The notes beneath the pieces are model-generated. The model did not search any database, had not been told where the DNA came from, and saw only the letters and a list, made by a program, of their open reading frames with translations. Made by a program: the position numbers and the translations under genes. DNA of 64,000 nt from Maritalea porphyrae (GTDB taxonomy: Bacteria; Pseudomonadota; Alphaproteobacteria; Rhizobiales; Devosiaceae). Each line of letters opens with the position of its first letter. The stretch's first letter is position 1. Where the stretch lies: the NCBI RefSeq assembly GCF_030159895.1, contig NZ_BSNI01000002.1:498039-562038 (forward strand), written 5' to 3'. This document shows positions 47,655-55,293 of the stretch, in pieces.

Positions 47655-49166
47655 ATGAGCGTCAAAACCCAAACCAAAGACTTGCTGGCAAAACTCGGCG
47701 TTGATGCCGCAGCCCTTGAAGGCGGTGATCTGGCCGTGCGCACGCCAACAACAGGCGAAACAATCGCCAATGTGAAAACAGCGAGCGCCAGCGAGATTTC
47801 TGCACAAATCGACAAGGCCCACGATGCATTTAAAGCATGGCGCAAAGTGCCAGCCCCGCGTCGTGGCGAATTGGTACGTTTGCTGGGTGAAGAATTGCGC
47901 GCCCACAAAGATGATCTAGGCACTTTGGTTTCAATCGAAGCGGGCAAAATCCCCTCTGAAGGTTTGGGCGAAGTGCAAGAAATGATCGACATTTGCGACT
48001 TTGCTGTTGGTCTTTCGCGCCAGCTTTATGGCCTAACCATTGCCACCGAGCGTGCTGAACACCGCATGATGGAAACATGGCACCCCCTTGGGGTTGTTGG
48101 CATCATCTCAGCCTTCAACTTCCCAGTGGCTGTTTGGTCTTGGAACGCAGCGCTTGCGCTTGTGTGTGGCAACGCCACCATTTGGAAGCCATCTGAAAAG
48201 ACACCTTTGACCGCCATGGCCTGCCAAGCGATCATGGACAAAGCACTGGCCAAATTTGGCGATTCACCTGAAGGATTGGCAACAATCTTCATCGCTGAGC
48301 GTGAAGGCGGCGAAGTAATGGTCGACCATCAAAAAGTGGCGCTTGTTTCAGCGACCGGCTCAACCCGTATGGGGCGCGAAGTTGGTCCACGTGTGGCAAA
48401 ACGCTTTGGCCGTACGATTTTGGAACTTGGCGGCAACAATGCGGGTATCGTTTGCCCATCAGCTGACTTGGGTATGGCGGTACGCGCCATCGCCTTTGGT
48501 GCAATGGGCACCGCTGGTCAGCGCTGTACTTCAACACGCCGCTTGTTCGTGCATGAAAGCGTTTACGACAAACTCGTGCCACAACTCAAGAAAGCCTATG
48601 AAGGCGTTTCAATTGGCAACCCACTTACCTCTGGTGCGTTGGTTGGTCCGCTGATCGACAAAGACGCAGCTGACAATATGGAAAAAGCCTTGGCAGCAGC
48701 AAAAGCGGCTGGTGGTTCCATTGTTGGCGGCGAACGCGTGGATGTTGAGGGCAACGAAGATGCTTACTACTACCGTCCCGCAATCGTTGAAATGCCAGAA
48801 CAGTCTGGCCCCATGTTCGAAGAGACCTTTGCCCCAATTCTTTATGTGGTGAAATATTCAGACTTTGACGACGCCATCGACATGCAAAACGCTGTTGGCG
48901 CTGGCCTTTCTTCAATGGTCTTTACGTTGAATGTGCGCGAAGCCGAGCAATTCTTGTCAGCTTCTGGTTCAGACTGCGGTATTGCCAACGTCAATATCGG
49001 CACATCAGGTGCGGAAATTGGCGGCGCCTTTGGTGGCGAAAAAGAAACAGGTGGCGGCCGTGAAAGTGGATCGGACGCGTGGAAAGCTTATATGCGCCGC
49101 GCCACCAACACTGTGAACTATGGCACCGAATTGCCATTGGCTCAGGGCGTTTCTTTCGATATCTAA
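47655..49166 (+). CDS. ALDH7/antiquitin-type aldehyde dehydrogenase (alpha-aminoadipic semialdehyde dehydrogenase-like)
   Basis: 503 aa from the ATG at 47655, with GGAG upstream. Catalytic Cys in GQRCTSTRRL (about residue 294) and Glu in ILELGGNNAG (about 258) are present, and the C-terminal NIGTSGAEIGGAFGGEKETGGGRESGSDAWKAYMRR in outline is the ALDH7 (antiquitin/AmaB) signature. Members oxidise alpha-aminoadipic semialdehyde to 2-aminoadipate in lysine breakdown. An aminotransferase follows after 31 bp. The match with the saccharopine/lysine dehydrogenase at 58252 supports a lysine pathway. Confidence 0.9.
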   Translation: MSVKTQTKDLLAKLGVDAAALEGGDLAVRTPTTGETIANVKTASASEISAQIDKAHDAFKAWRKVPAPRRGELVRLLGEELRAHKDDLGTLVSIEAGKIPSEGLGEVQEMIDICDFAVGLSRQLYGLTIATERAEHRMMETWHPLGVVGIISAFNFPVAVWSWNAALALVCGNATIWKPSEKTPLTAMACQAIMDKALAKFGDSPEGLATIFIAEREGGEVMVDHQKVALVSATGSTRMGREVGPRVAKRFGRTILELGGNNAGIVCPSADLGMAVRAIAFGAMGTAGQRCTSTRRLFVHESVYDKLVPQLKKAYEGVSIGNPLTSGALVGPLIDKDAADNMEKALAAAKAAGGSIVGGERVDVEGNEDAYYYRPAIVEMPEQSGPMFEETFAPILYVVKYSDFDDAIDMQNAVGAGLSSMVFTLNVREAEQFLSASGSDCGIANVNIGTSGAEIGGAFGGEKETGGGRESGSDAWKAYMRRATNTVNYGTELPLAQGVSFDI

Positions 49167-49197
49167 TTGGCAACCGCAAACATAAAAGCATTTTGAT

Positions 49198-50427
49198 ATG
49201 AACGCCCCAACGCAATCGCCATCTACATTCCGTCGCGCCAATCGTATTTCTGACATTTCGGTGTCAGAAATCATCAAGATTTCAACCCGCGCCCGCGAGT
49301 TGAAGGCCGAGGGGAAGCCAGTGATTATTTTGGGGGCAGGCGAGCCGGATTTCGACACGCCTGATCATGTCAAACAAGCTGCGCATAAAGCCATTGACGC
49401 TGGGATGACCAAATATACCCCGCTCGATGGTACGCCAGAAATGAAACAAGCCGTGTGCCGGAAACTGGCACGCGGCAATGGCCTCAAATATGAGCCGCAA
49501 AATATTTCGGTTTCCGCCGGTGCGAAACAGGTGCTCTATAACGCGTTCATGGCCACCCTGAATGAGGGTGACGAGGTGGTTATTCCCACCCCGTTTTGGA
49601 CCACTTATGCTGACATTATTCGCATTTGCGGCGGTGTGCCGGTGCTTGTGCAATGCCCGGGCGAAAACGGCTTTAAGCTCCAGCCTGAGCAATTGGCGGA
49701 AGCAATTAGTGACAAAACCCGCTGGTTGCTCCTAAACTCACCGAGTAACCCCACAGGCGCAGCGTACAATGCAGATGAATTGCAGCAAATCGCCAATGTG
49801 TTGCTCGATCACCCGCATGTTTGGTTGATGAGCGACGATATTTACGAGCATATCATTTATGATGATTTTCAGTTCGTTACCCCAGTGCAGGTCGAGCCAC
49901 GCCTGAAAGATCGCGCACTGATCATCAATGGCGTTTCAAAATCCCACGCCATGACAGGTTGGCGCTTGGGCTTCGGCGCTGGGCCTGTTGAATTGATCCG
50001 CGCCATGGCGGTCATTCAAAGCCAAGCAACCTCTTGTCCTTCATCCATTTCGCAAGCTGCGGCCATTGAAGCGCTTGACGGTGATGAGACATTTTTAAAG
50101 ACCCGCGCCGCTTCATTCCAAGAGCGCCGTGATTTGGTGGTTGCTGGCCTTAACGCCATTGATGGCGTTGAGTGTCGCACACCAGAAGGCGCGTTTTATA
50201 CCTTCTCGTCTTGCGCTGGGTTGATTGGCAAATCCACACCGGACGGTCAGGTGATTGAAACGGACAGCGACTTCTGTCGCTACATTTTGGAAAGCGCCCA
50301 CGTGGCTATTGTTCCCGGTTCGGCTTTTGGCCTGTCGCCCTATTTCCGCATTTCATATGCGGCAGCGAAGAGCGAGTTGGAAGAGGCTGTATTGAGAATT
50401 CAAAAGGCATGCGCGGATTTGGTGTAG
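49198..50427 (+). CDS. Pyridoxal-phosphate aminotransferase, aspartate aminotransferase family (class I)
   Basis: 409 aa. PLP-binding landmarks: GAGEPDFDTPDHV, NSPSNPTGAAY, DDIYEHIIYDD and the Schiff-base Lys in INGVSKSHAMTGWRLG. It resembles aspartate or broad-specificity (2-aminoadipate/aromatic) aminotransferases. Cotranscription with the ALDH7-type gene suggests a role in transaminating 2-aminoadipate, but aspartate aminotransferase is equally compatible. Confidence 0.9.
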   Translation: MNAPTQSPSTFRRANRISDISVSEIIKISTRARELKAEGKPVIILGAGEPDFDTPDHVKQAAHKAIDAGMTKYTPLDGTPEMKQAVCRKLARGNGLKYEPQNISVSAGAKQVLYNAFMATLNEGDEVVIPTPFWTTYADIIRICGGVPVLVQCPGENGFKLQPEQLAEAISDKTRWLLLNSPSNPTGAAYNADELQQIANVLLDHPHVWLMSDDIYEHIIYDDFQFVTPVQVEPRLKDRALIINGVSKSHAMTGWRLGFGAGPVELIRAMAVIQSQATSCPSSISQAAAIEALDGDETFLKTRAASFQERRDLVVAGLNAIDGVECRTPEGAFYTFSSCAGLIGKSTPDGQVIETDSDFCRYILESAHVAIVPGSAFGLSPYFRISYAAAKSELEEAVLRIQKACADLV

Positions 50428-50450
50428 CAAATTCGCAGGAAATATCGCTT

Positions 50451-51230
50451 CTAAGCGACAATCAAATACGCGATGGCGACCACATTAAGTGAATTCACAA
50501 GCAGGTGGATCGCGAAGGCGGGCCAAATACTACGGGTTTTGTAGACCACAAATGCCATCATCAGGCTAAGCGGTATCAGCTGCGGCAAGAGCCAAAGCTG
50601 AAATGTGTGGTAGAAGGCAAACGCAATGCCATTAATTAGCCACGCAGCAGCACCCAAACCAATCATTTTTGGCAATAGCCATGCGCGGAAATAGAGCTCT
50701 TCAACCAATATATTCAAAAATAGGGTAACGACCATCAGCCCGATGAGCCAATAAGCGCCTTTTAGCTCAAAACCCGGTGTTAGTTCGGCAATTGGCGTCG
50801 ACATTGGATCAACGGTCGGGTTCAAAAAGAATGGGAAATATTCCGGTACACTAAGGCCCGAAATGTCGATCCAAAGCGGAACAGCGCTGGCTGCACCACC
50901 CGCTACAGCAAGACCAACAATCAACAACAAAACTGAAAATAACCACTGACGTCGATCAAGAGGTTTCAGGCACATTCGGCTTTTTAAGCTGATGCCGAGC
51001 TCTTTTGCTTCCCTGTTCATCAGCCAAAGCGGCACAATGGTGAAGCAAAGCAGCATTATCGACGCAATGATGGGCCAAGCAACGATTGCTGGCATGCCGC
51101 CCGCATAAAGCGCGGGTAGAACAAACCGGAAGCCAGTGAAAGCCACTGCACTGGGAACGGCAAACGCGATGAAAAGCTGCACCGGATTAAGCTGCTTTGT
51201 TTGCGCCCAATTAAATTGAGTATCCGCCAT
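50451..51230 (-). CDS. CPBP-family intramembrane metalloprotease
   Basis: 259 aa from the ATG at 51230 with GAGGGA upstream. About eight hydrophobic segments. The CPBP (Abi/CAAX-like) motifs are present: EELYFRAWLL (EExxxR), the FxxxH motif in GIAFAFYHTFQLW and the third His in FAIHLLVNSLN. Family members cleave membrane or CAAX-like peptides. Substrate unknown. It is convergent with the aminotransferase gene. Confidence 0.87.
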   Translation of the reverse strand: MADTQFNWAQTKQLNPVQLFIAFAVPSAVAFTGFRFVLPALYAGGMPAIVAWPIIASIMLLCFTIVPLWLMNREAKELGISLKSRMCLKPLDRRQWLFSVLLLIVGLAVAGGAASAVPLWIDISGLSVPEYFPFFLNPTVDPMSTPIAELTPGFELKGAYWLIGLMVVTLFLNILVEELYFRAWLLPKMIGLGAAAWLINGIAFAFYHTFQLWLLPQLIPLSLMMAFVVYKTRSIWPAFAIHLLVNSLNVVAIAYLIVA

Positions 51231-51383
51231 ATTGTCCCTCAACTAACAAGTCCGTCCGCCAATAGGAGGCTAACTTAATAACAAAACTATTCAATACAAG
51301 TCGCGCATCGCCAAAAGGACGGATTGAAGGTGGTTGTTGGGCGAATAGTAGCGTGCACGGATTTGATGCAGGAGCGGGCCAAA

Positions 51384-52010
51384 TTATTCCCCTTTTCTCT
51401 TTGCAATAATACCTCTGCTGGTTCTTGATGGCGGGCCAGATGGGAATGGGTAGACCAGTTCTATTTCAAACCCCGCTTTTCGAACCAATTCTAAAATTTC
51501 GTCCTCTTGAAATGTGCGATGGCGCCATTGCAACCAAATGATTGCATTGCACCAATGTGGCTTTGAAACCACGAGATGGAGGCGGCCGTCACGGCACAAA
51601 AGATCGCGTAGCTGCGTTAAGGCGATCAAGGGATCGGCGCAATGTTCGATGACATGAGCGGCAAGGACGTCGTCTGCGAGCTCTAGGTCTACTTCTCCAA
51701 GAAAAGCCTGCACAAGCACAGGCTCGACTTCATATCGGCGCAACGCCGCACGTCCGCGTTTAAGCATCTCTTGGCTTGGGTCAAGCAGCGTCAATTCACG
51801 CGGTACACCGTTGACCGCAATCCAAGCCTGCGCAAACGATGCGGTCCCAGCACCAACATCAATGATACGTGCGTCATTTCTTAATTCACTTTTGCCCGCC
51901 GAAAGAAACTTGAGATACCCGTCGTAATACCCAAGGGCGCGCATTTTATCGCCCCATTTGGGCGCAGCAGAATCATATCGGTTATTTTGGTGTTTTGCGG
52001 TTTGTGCCAT
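51384..52010 (-). CDS. Class I SAM-dependent methyltransferase
   Basis: 208 aa. Motif I IIDVGAGTASFAQ (about residues 49-61) and the following LLDPSQEML fit a Rossmann-fold methyltransferase (methyltransf_11/25 type). VLAAHVIEHCADPLIALTQLRDLL supports the family. Substrate unknown. The region upstream has no promoter that I recognise. Confidence 0.85.
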   Translation of the reverse strand: MAQTAKHQNNRYDSAAPKWGDKMRALGYYDGYLKFLSAGKSELRNDARIIDVGAGTASFAQAWIAVNGVPRELTLLDPSQEMLKRGRAALRRYEVEPVLVQAFLGEVDLELADDVLAAHVIEHCADPLIALTQLRDLLCRDGRLHLVVSKPHWCNAIIWLQWRHRTFQEDEILELVRKAGFEIELVYPFPSGPPSRTSRGIIAKRKGE

Positions 52011-52095
52011 TCTGCGATGTTGCCATCCTTGCGCAAGGATTTCTAGAACGATTCTTTGGGGCCAAAATTCAACAGGAGTTGGCAGTCAAACCAAT

Positions 52096-52908
52096 TTAGG
52101 ATTGATCCTTTCGACCACCCAAATGTCTGCCGAAGGCCAAATACAGAAGCAGCGAGCAAACGGCCATTACGACTGTGAAGACAAAAACCCCTGTGACGTC
52201 TCCCCTATAGACATCGATATAACCACCAATCCAAGCATTTCCGGCACCATGGAATATCGCTGCAAGCAGTACGCTGCCCTTTGAATGGACATAGATCCAA
52301 GCATATTGAACCGACCAGACGATGCAAAACAGCGTATAGCCGGCAATTGCACTAAACATACCGGCCTGCGCTGCCCATTCCTGTTGCACAGATCCGGGCG
52401 TGAAAAACAGCGGCATGTGCCAAACGCCCCAGGCTAAGCCCACGATCAGGCTAGCGACGACAGCATTGTGCCCGTTCATAAGTTTTGGCATCAAATATCC
52501 ACGCCAGCCATATTCCTCGCCGAACCCAGCAAGGATTGTGAGGACCACGATCATTGGAATAACTGAAACCAGAGGTGGCAAGGATTCTAGACTGAACGCG
52601 TTTCCGGTTATTAACCCGGTCAAATAGACAGAGACGATGGCGGGGATAAGCAGAAAAAAGAGGGCGAAAAACCAGATATGCGTGGGCGCTCGCCAAGCAA
52701 TGCCGCGTTTCAAAAGGCTATAGAGCGCATCTTTTCCACCATTTGCAAAAGCAAACACGAATGCAGCAATACTCGGGCTCAGGGCGCCAAGTTGAATCGC
52801 GCCGCTGGGCAAAACACCTATCAACACCAAACTGATTGGCAATGCAGACAGAATCATTGCTAGCGCAAGATATTTGACAATATCCAAAGTTCGAAATTCG
52901 CTCCGCAT
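52096..52908 (-). CDS. CPBP-family intramembrane metalloprotease
   Basis: 270 aa, about eight membrane segments. Motifs: GEEYGWRGYLMPKL (EExxxR; EEYGWR), the His in GLAWGVWHMPLF, and the third region FHGAGNAW. This is the second CPBP protein within 2 kb; the two share only the family motifs. Substrate unknown. Its 5' side borders the repeat island. Confidence 0.87.
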   Translation of the reverse strand: MRSEFRTLDIVKYLALAMILSALPISLVLIGVLPSGAIQLGALSPSIAAFVFAFANGGKDALYSLLKRGIAWRAPTHIWFFALFFLLIPAIVSVYLTGLITGNAFSLESLPPLVSVIPMIVVLTILAGFGEEYGWRGYLMPKLMNGHNAVVASLIVGLAWGVWHMPLFFTPGSVQQEWAAQAGMFSAIAGYTLFCIVWSVQYAWIYVHSKGSVLLAAIFHGAGNAWIGGYIDVYRGDVTGVFVFTVVMAVCSLLLYLAFGRHLGGRKDQS

Positions 52909-53087
52909 TGTAATCCCCCATCATCGTCAACAACTATTGTTTCAAACATATGGGTTTGAAATCGCTTCATACAAGACGCCGGAAAAACCGCAAAAAACTC
53001 CCTTTCAATCCTTGGTTCAAAGCAAAGTACTTTTCTGTGAGAATTGGATTTGCCAAATTGTTGGGCGCGCCCACAGCGACAATAAAA

Positions 53088-53137
53088 TCGCCAAAACTTA
53101 TCCCCGCCCCTTTTGGTGGCGCTAAACTGTGTGCAGC
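53088..53137 (+). repeat. Module Z, copy 2
   Basis: TCGCCAAAACTTATCCCCG followed by a G/T-rich stretch, similar to 12929-12980 in locus 1. CCAAAA (53091-53096) can pair with TTTTGG (53111-53116). It precedes copy C here and module Y in locus 1. Confidence 0.4.
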
Positions 53138-53195
53138 TTTCTTGAAGACCCATGCGGACAACGGACGCGTTGTTGGGGTCGTGAAGAACTCTTCT

Positions 53196-53420
53196 TCGCT
53201 CACGGTGCACACCGTGATTTTCATGACGGGCTACACACAAGTGTGTCCGCCCTTTGTAAATCACTGCACCTGCGCGGACGCGGCGGAAAAGTCCGCCGGG
53301 GTCCTCGCACGGAGTGCTCGTCCATCTTGTCCCTCGCTTGCTCAGTGCAAGTGTTGGGCAGCAATTGGCGGGGGTGCCGGGGAAGCAGCCATAAGGCTGC
53401 GACGGCGGCGTCAAAAAGAG
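53196..53420 (+). repeat. Structured repeat family, copy C
   Basis: Stems: P1 GGTGCA 53204-53209 with TGCACC 53265-53270; P1b GTGATTT 53214-53220 with AAATCAC 53258-53264; P2 GGGC 53228-53231 with GCCC 53249-53252, enclosing an extra ACACA/TGTGT stem; P3 GGCGGA 53282-53287 with TCCGCC 53292-53297; P4 GCAC 53307-53310 with GTGC 53314-53317; P5 GCAGCC 53385-53390 with GGCTGC 53395-53400. Every stem differs in sequence from at least one other copy but remains paired. Confidence 0.8.
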
Positions 53421-53490
53421 CAACCACTTCATAAAGAAAGCTGGGTCAAATGAAGTGCAAGACGTTTGCGCTTCGCTTGGTTGCAAATTG

Positions 53491-53554
53491 TCCAGTCTGA
53501 CGCCGAAGGCAGGCGTAAACCATTGAACAGCACGTTGAAGCTGTTCTGGAAGTC
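53491..53554 (+). repeat. Module Y, copy 2
   Basis: Matches 13096-13159. Hairpin GAACAGC (53525-53531) with GCTGTTC (53540-53546) is perfect; copy 1 has GGGCGGC/GCCGTTC at the same place. Ends at the left inverted repeat of copy B. Confidence 0.75.
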
Positions 53555-53778
53555 TTTTCGCTCACGGGGCGCAACACAAATCTCATGACGGACTAAAGCC
53601 GTCCTATTCGATTTGTTGCCCCTGCGCGGCGCGGCCAAAAAGTTGGCCGGGGTCCTCGGCAACGAGTTGCCTCGTCCACCTTTTCCCTCGCTTGCTCGGC
53701 ATTTGTGTTAGGCGGCAATTGGCGGGGGTGCCGGGGAAGGCCCGTTAATGCCGACGACGGCTCAAAAAGATATTCCAA
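53546..53778 (+). repeat. Structured repeat family, copy B
   Basis: Bounded by CTGGAAGTCTTTT (53546-53558) and AAAAAGATATTCCAA (53764-53778), imperfect inverted repeats. Stems: P1 GGGGC 53566-53570 with GCCCC 53618-53622; P2 GGAC 53590-53593 with GTCC 53601-53604; P3 GGCCAA 53633-53638 with TTGGCC 53643-53648; P4 GGCAA 53658-53662 with TTGCC 53667-53671; the P5 position has AAGGC...TGCCG with a different loop. Orientation is the same as flanking modules Y and X, opposite to locus 1. Confidence 0.8.
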
Positions 53779-53838
53779 TGACCGATCAACGGGTCATGAT
53801 GTTGCTGAGAGGATAAATGGGTGAGCACCTCGGGGCGA
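53773..53838 (+). repeat. Module X, copy 2
   Basis: Matches 13391-13456. Its hairpin TGACC/GGTCA is the Watson-Crick counterpart of TGATC/GGTCA in copy 1. It begins within the right inverted repeat of copy B. Confidence 0.7.
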
Positions 53839-53863
53839 TTTGTGATCATGCAGCATTTGGCTG

Positions 53864-53930
53864 AGCGCGAGACATTGTTTGTCTCTAACAACTTTTTGCG
53901 CAACTACAGAGCCATTCATTGTCTCGCGCT
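53864..53930. repeat. Inverted repeat with two mutually exclusive stems
   Basis: AGCGCGAGACA (53864-53874) pairs perfectly with TGTCTCGCGCT (53920-53930) over 11 bp, but GAGACA (53869-53874) can instead pair with TGTCTC (53880-53885). The two structures compete for the same left arm. Confidence 0.55.
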
Positions 53931-54029
53931 ATCGCATCACTTGGTAAACTTCGCATGGAAACATGGCGGAGATGTTGGTGGTTGAAGAAAGGCAACCGGA
54001 AAGGATAAAGCATCTATAACGTACTGCTG

Positions 54030-54132
54030 TCATTCCCACGAAGGCGGGAATCTAGGTCTGACTGTCGGTTGAAATGAAGCGCTTTGGTACTTTTGACATT
54101 CCTGCCCGGATCCCCGCCTACGCGGGGATGAC
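54030..54132. repeat. Pair of widespread GTCAT-type palindromic repeats in inverse orientation
   Basis: GTCATTCCC...GGCGGGAATC near 54030-54051 and GGATCCCCGCC...GCGGGGATGAC near 54109-54132 are inverted relative to each other. Both belong to a short palindrome seen in many proteobacterial genomes. The pair could define a small hairpin-forming element of about 100 bp. Confidence 0.6.
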
Positions 54133-54139
54133 CGGAGAG

Positions 54140-54190
54140 GGGGTGGCCGGGGAAGCGTCAAGGTCACGACGGCGGCGTGAGCGCAAAAAA
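54140..54190 (+). repeat. Isolated P5-type hairpin of the structured repeat family
   Basis: GTGGCCGGGGAAGCGTC...ACGACGGCGGCGTGAGC repeats the GCCGGGGAA and GACGGCGGC frame of P5 with a changed inner stem (CGT/ACG). The rest of the family core is absent. Confidence 0.55.
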
Positions 54191-54199
54191 GAGCCGCGT

Positions 54200-54412
54200 A
54201 ATCTCCCTCCCCTTGATGGGGAGGGATTAAGGGTGGGGTGTGCGGAAATGTTGGCCACAGCCCTCATGGTGAGCCCGTCGAAACACGAGGGAGATAAGGT
54301 AGTTTGTGAAACTTTATCCTTCGATAAGCTCAGGATGAGGGCAACAAGAATAGATGGCGAGGCAACATCTTCCCAAAAAGGCAATCCCGGCCTTGAGCCG
54401 GGATCAATTGAA
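54200..54412. repeat. Cluster of other common intergenic palindromes
   Basis: Three further recognisable types occur in sequence: CCTCCCCTTGATGGGGAGGG (near 54205), the CCTTCGATAAGCTCAGGATGAGGG-type unit (near 54318) with a partner near 54267, and ATCCCGGC...GCCGGGAT (near 54383-54403). All form hairpins and are of kinds repeated in many alphaproteobacterial genomes. Confidence 0.55.
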
Positions 54413-54450
54413 TGAGTTGAGGATTACCCGCCGGATGATGGGGCCAAAAA

Positions 54451-55293
54451 CTACCGAATGATCTGCGGCCGCACCTTGATCCGTTGCCGCTGGTTTTCTG
54501 GCAGATGACGGTTCAACCGCTTGTTGATCAAACCATAAACCCCAATCACGCACAGGGTCAGAATGATGAAATAGAAACCCAAGATCGGATAGGGCACAAA
54601 CGGGTTGAACGTCTTATCGGCGAAATAATTCGCGTAATAAAGTGCGTCTCCGCGTTGTTGCCAAGCGGGGAAACCGGAGAAGAAAACCAAGGTCGTCGCA
54701 TGGAACAAAAAGATCGCTTCGTTGGTGTAAGCCGGCCAAGCAAGCCGCAACATGGTCGGCCAAATGATCCGTTTAAATCGCGGCCAACCGCTTAGCCCAT
54801 AAGCGTCGGCGGCCTCGACGTCGCCCTTGGGCACAGACTTCAATGCGCCATAAAAAATCTCGCCAGAATAAGCGGCGGTATTGAGGAACAACACAATGGC
54901 TGCGCCCAACCAAGCCTTGGTCAACCAGCGGGTTTCAGCGGTGATTTCGGTAAAGCCCAAATTGATATCAACGCCAACCTTTGGCAGCAGAACAAAGGTC
55001 TCATAGGCGAGGAAAAACTGAATAAACAAAGGCGAGCCGCGGAATAAAAAGATGAACCACTCGGCGGGCTTTCGCACCCAATAGCTATTGGAGTTTTTCG
55101 CCACCGCAATTGCGGTCGCCAAAAAGAATCCAGCAATCAATGCGATGAGGCCAAAATAGATGTTCCACAACATGCCCGACCCAATAAGGGTGAATTGTTG
55201 GCACAAGGTGAAGTCAGTTTTTGGCAGTAAACGTTCGCCAAAACCAATTGAGCGGAAGCTGTAATCTGCGATGGTTTGCAAGCAAGCGTTCAT
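54451..55293 (-). CDS. Polar amino acid ABC transporter permease
   Basis: 280 aa HisM/ArtM-type inner-membrane permease with about five helices and the EAA-type loop in DAYGLSGWPRFKRIIWPTMLRLAWP. Its start overlaps the end of the upstream permease gene by four bases. With the companion permease, ATPase and binding protein it imports a basic or polar amino acid. Confidence 0.9.
   Translation of the reverse strand: MNACLQTIADYSFRSIGFGERLLPKTDFTLCQQFTLIGSGMLWNIYFGLIALIAGFFLATAIAVAKNSNSYWVRKPAEWFIFLFRGSPLFIQFFLAYETFVLLPKVGVDINLGFTEITAETRWLTKAWLGAAIVLFLNTAAYSGEIFYGALKSVPKGDVEAADAYGLSGWPRFKRIIWPTMLRLAWPAYTNEAIFLFHATTLVFFSGFPAWQQRGDALYYANYFADKTFNPFVPYPILGFYFIILTLCVIGVYGLINKRLNRHLPENQRQRIKVRPQIIR

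Larger units (their letters stand above)
52909..54450. other. Gene-free repeat island
   Basis: About 1.5 kb with no supported gene between a CPBP protease gene and an ABC permease gene. It contains, in order: module Z copy 2 (53088-53137), structured repeat copy C, module Y copy 2, copy B, module X copy 2, an alternative-hairpin segment (53864-53930), and a set of common short palindromic repeats (54030-54410). Apparent reading frames follow repeat sequence and recur in shifted frames in each copy, so they are not genes. Confidence 0.75.

Noticed and set aside
12929-53137. TTATCCCC in both module Z copies as DnaA boxes
   Set aside because: Two mismatches to TTATNCACA in conserved positions and only single occurrences.
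52860-53486. Reverse-strand 208-codon open frame across the repeat island
   Set aside because: It overlaps the start of the CPBP gene and runs through copies C and the Y linker; composition is that of the repeats.
11914-53838. CRISPR array or transposase-bearing insertion sequence
   Set aside because: Copies are few, unevenly spaced, have no spacer pattern, and contain no transposase or recombinase reading frame.
54074-54415. Plus-strand 113-codon frame
   Set aside because: Composed of known palindromic repeats read in frame (PAYAGMT type translations), not a gene.
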